64,000 nucleotides of DNA from positions 5,208,001 through 5,272,000 of the forward strand of contig NZ_CP009933.1 of NCBI RefSeq assembly GCF_000968375.1. The letters run 5' to 3'. Shown in pieces: positions 61,717 to 64,000 of the stretch (the stretch's first letter is position 1; every line of letters starts with the position of its first letter). The notes beneath the pieces are model-generated. The model ran no database searches and was not told the DNA's origin. It saw only the letters and a program-made list of their open reading frames with translations. The stretch comes from Clostridium scatologenes (GTDB lineage Bacteria; Bacillota; Clostridia; Clostridiales; Clostridiaceae). The position numbers were made by a program, and so were the translations under genes.

Positions 61717-61859
61717 TAAAAATGATTCCAGATACATATACTGCAATTGATGAAGAAACAGTAGTTAAGTTCGAAAAAATGCTTGATGCTTTAGAAGATG
61801 ACGAAGACGTTCAGGACGTTTACCACAATGCTGAATTCCCTGAAGGATGGGAAGAATAA
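61717..61859 (+). repeat. right attachment-site repeat (displaced 3' end of yebC)
   Basis: Exact copy of 26102-26244, encoding the last YebC residues (from about MIPDTYTAIDEE to FPEGWEE) without a start of its own. It is the gene fragment left behind when the element supplied a new 3' end to yebC. Confidence 0.92.
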
Positions 61860-61948
61860 AGAGTTAAAAGGCTCTTGTAAATTTAGAATTAGTGAATTAA
61901 AACATATTATGTTTTAATTTTAAATCTTATATTATATATGCGGATTTA

Positions 61949-61995
61949 AACACCTTTTTGTATTGGTATATGCCAATATGAAAAGGTGTTTTTGT
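61949..61995 (+). terminator. native yebC terminator
   Basis: AACACCTTTT (from 61949) pairs with AAAAGGTGTT (61981-61990), with TATTGG/CCAATA stacked inside and TTTT after. It is now cut off from yebC by the element. The DNA between it and the next gene (to 62216) is AT-rich without other features. Confidence 0.85.
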
Positions 61996-62216
61996 GCTGT
62001 TATTTTTATACCTTCTCTTTAGATGATTTTAAATATATAATTGATTTTTTTAGTGAAGTATTCACATATTTATTTTATTTGAGTAAAAAATATAGTATAA
62101 AAGATATTTTATATTTACAATTTTATAATATTATTATGTAATTTTTTTTATTCCAAAACACTATAAATATATTATAATATTTATGCTTTTTTATCATATT
62201 TTGAGGGGGTAGTTTA

Positions 62217-63677
62217 GTGAAAAAAATTATAACTCTATTTACTACGATAGCCATATTTATGCTATCAGAGAGTTTAGTGTATGCTAAAGCTAGCTATACT
62301 GTAAATAGAATAGATGGAGCAACTAGATATGAAACTTCAATTAATATAGCAAATAACTATAATAGTGATAAGCTAGAAAGAGTTATTATTGCAAGTGGAG
62401 ATGATTTTCCAGATGCATTAGTTGGTTGTATGCTTTCCAAAAATATAGATGCACCTATTTTACTAATAAGTAAAAATAATAGTTCTAATGAAAGTATTAT
62501 TAAATTTATAAAAAGTAAGTTAAAAATCGATGGTAATATTTATATATTAGGCGGAGAAGCATCAGTAAGTGCAGACTTCGAAAGTTATCTTAATTCAATA
62601 GGATATGATAATATTAAAAGATTAGGTGGAATTGATAGGTTTGATACAAATCGTATAATTGTGAACTTCTTAAATATAAAAAAGAGTACGCCAGTAGTTA
62701 TTGTTAATGGACTTGGGTTTTCAGATGCTTTAAGTGTATCTAGCATTGCTGCATCAAAAGGTTACCCAGTTATAATGAGTGACTCATCAAAAATACCTGA
62801 TCAATCAAAAAAAATATTGAAAGATATAGAGCCATCTAAAGTATTTATTATTGGAGGGGAAGGGTCTATAAGTAACAATGTGTTTAAACAATTAAAAGAA
62901 GTTGTTACATCATTAAATAATAATAATATAATAAGAATAAATGGAATGAATAGGTATGAAACGTCATTAGGTGTATGCAGATATTTTAACTTATCTTCAG
63001 ATACTGCAGTTATTGCCAGTGGAGAAAATTTTCCTGATGCTTTGGCTGGTAGTGCTTTAGCAGTAAAGAAAAATGCTCCTATAATATTGACAGATGGGGT
63101 CAATATATCATCTCAAAAACAATACTTAGATCAATGTAATTGTAATAAATTGATTTTACTTGGTGGTACAGGAAGTATAAGTAACGATGTTGAATATACT
63201 TTAGAAAATAAGCCTGTTATTTCTGATGATTCTATCAAGAGCTTGTTGTTTACAGGAGATGAAGCTTTTAAAAAAATGTTAAAAATTAATGTGGATGGCA
63301 GTTTGTGTATTAATATATCAGGCGTAAGCTATGCTAAGGTAACAGAGGATTTTAGTAAGTATAGCTCTATATATGAATACTTAAATAAAAATTATGGATT
63401 AAACAATTATTATACAGATGATTTTATAAAGAATATGGTGAGTTTTGTATTTACTAATGTAAATGGTAAATGGTATATGAGATATGGAAATCCAGAACCT
63501 AGACTTATTATACAAAATTCTGAAATTGCATATAAAAAGTATGATGGTAATAAAGTATATGTTTCTTTAAAAGGATATTACTTTGGATCACAGGATGTAT
63601 CCTACTCAAATGCTGTTTTAAACTTTGAAGATGATAAATGGCTAATAGATAAATTTGATAACTGGAGAATAAAATAA
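62217..63677 (+). CDS. secreted cell-wall-binding protein (CW-binding-2 repeats)
   Basis: 486 residues from GTG 62217 (GAGGGGGTAG before). A signal peptide ends near VYAKA. Three cell-wall-binding-2 repeats cover residues about 30-330, with NRIDGATRYETSINIA, RLGGIDRFDTNRIIV and RINGMNRYETSLGV marking their starts and PDALVG, SDALSV, PDALAG inside. The remaining 150 residues are an unrecognised extracellular domain (NYGLNNYYTDDFIKN, WYMRYGNPEPRLI). Non-covalently attached surface protein of clostridia. Confidence 0.88.
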   Translation: MKKIITLFTTIAIFMLSESLVYAKASYTVNRIDGATRYETSINIANNYNSDKLERVIIASGDDFPDALVGCMLSKNIDAPILLISKNNSSNESIIKFIKSKLKIDGNIYILGGEASVSADFESYLNSIGYDNIKRLGGIDRFDTNRIIVNFLNIKKSTPVVIVNGLGFSDALSVSSIAASKGYPVIMSDSSKIPDQSKKILKDIEPSKVFIIGGEGSISNNVFKQLKEVVTSLNNNNIIRINGMNRYETSLGVCRYFNLSSDTAVIASGENFPDALAGSALAVKKNAPIILTDGVNISSQKQYLDQCNCNKLILLGGTGSISNDVEYTLENKPVISDDSIKSLLFTGDEAFKKMLKINVDGSLCINISGVSYAKVTEDFSKYSSIYEYLNKNYGLNNYYTDDFIKNMVSFVFTNVNGKWYMRYGNPEPRLIIQNSEIAYKKYDGNKVYVSLKGYYFGSQDVSYSNAVLNFEDDKWLIDKFDNWRIK

Positions 63678-63755
63678 TAAAATATAGAGAAGAAAAAATA
63701 GTTTTCTGAATAATACTTTTGTAATGTGTCCATAATATCTTGTAGGAGGGATATT

Positions 63756-64000
63756 ATGGATTTTATTAATAATAATAGAAAAAAGATAAGAACTATTTTA
63801 CTTGTAATTTTAACCATTTTAATTTTTAGTTTGAGCTATTATTTGTGCATAAATAAGTTGAAAAGTACAAACTTTAAGGAAGACAAATATAAAGTACAAA
63901 ACGAAAGCAAGGATATAGATAAAACTATGACCGTAGATTCAAATATGAATACTTCACTTTCGCCAAATGCAAAGGTAATATTTGAGAAAAAGTATATTAA
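63756..64000 (+). CDS. membrane-anchored protein, N-terminal part (cut by window end)
   Basis: ATG 63756 after TAGGAGGG. About 81 residues remain: basic start, one membrane segment (TILLVILTILIFSLSYYL) and an extracytoplasmic part with SLSPNAKVIFEKKY. In related clostridia a BofC-like protein often lies between yebC and ruvC, and the last motif would fit, but this is a guess from a short fragment. Confidence 0.6.
   Translation, partial: MDFINNNRKKIRTILLVILTILIFSLSYYLCINKLKSTNFKEDKYKVQNESKDIDKTMTVDSNMNTSLSPNAKVIFEKKYI

Larger units (their letters stand above)
26102..61859. mobile_element. integrated phage-like element inserted in yebC
   Basis: Bounded by 143-bp direct repeats 35,615 bp apart. 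It has a tyrosine integrase at the left end, a phage-type repressor region, a phage RNA polymerase, terminase and head genes, and holins and endolysin at the right end. Nearly all genes run rightward. The left copy of the repeat completes yebC, so the host gene stays intact. The right copy is the displaced original end and is still followed by the native terminator. Tail genes and standard replication genes are not seen. Confidence 0.93.

Overview
The window is very AT-rich and carries spoIIAA-spoIIAB-sigF, cell-wall-binding-2 repeat proteins, strong GGAGG ribosome sites and a clostridial-style operon layout. It is a chromosome segment of an anaerobic endospore-forming Clostridium; the species cannot be fixed by eye. 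It falls into three parts.

(1) 1-26244 is ordinary chromosome. A surface-polysaccharide cluster comes first (acyltransferase end, secreted beta-helix protein, undecaprenyl-phosphate sugar transferase, glucuronyl C5-epimerase family protein, TagA/WecG glycosyltransferase, plus an NlpC/P60 hydrolase). It is followed by a nitroreductase, glutamate synthase large subunit, spermidine synthase, the forespore sigma-F operon behind a near-consensus sigma-H promoter and a hairpin-rich leader, a class A penicillin-binding protein, hpt, hflX with an unusual N-terminal JAMM-like motif, a nucleotidyltransferase, a MocR regulator, a HEAT protein, yigZ and yebC. A 142-bp MITE-like element lies between the PBP gene and hpt.

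(2) 26245-61859 is a 35.6-kb integrated element inserted at the 3' end of yebC. The last 143 bp of yebC are repeated exactly at 61717-61859. The intact gene copy is on the left next to a tyrosine integrase, and the displaced 3' end with the native terminator is on the right. From left to right the element holds: integrase and a winged-helix protein; a gene-poor, repeat-rich control region (28134-30031); a NYN/OST-HTH-type protein; a small HTH repressor with a divergent operator/promoter; a DUF3102 protein ending in an HPD (J-like) motif; a 928-aa single-chain RNA polymerase of the QDE-1/YonO type (DCDGD catalytic motif); a set of unknown proteins (GIY-YIG-like, HEXXH metallopeptidase, zinc-finger protein); small terminase; a serine resolvase with a res-like site; 1.4 kb of non-coding DNA with 21-bp iterons and six AGCGG boxes; large terminase; an SPP1-like head module; two holin-type proteins and a GH25 endolysin.

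(3) 61860-64000 returns to chromosome: yebC terminator, a secreted cell-wall-binding protein, and the start of a membrane-anchored protein.

The most interesting feature is the gene content of the element. It has a head and lysis module, its own DPBB-type RNA polymerase, a multimer-resolution system and iteron-like arrays. I see no tail tube, tape measure, baseplate or classical replication gene. It could be a tail-less or tail-borrowing (satellite-like) virus, a phage-plasmid, or a prophage that lost its tail module cleanly. Nearly all genes are intact and on one strand, which argues against simple decay.
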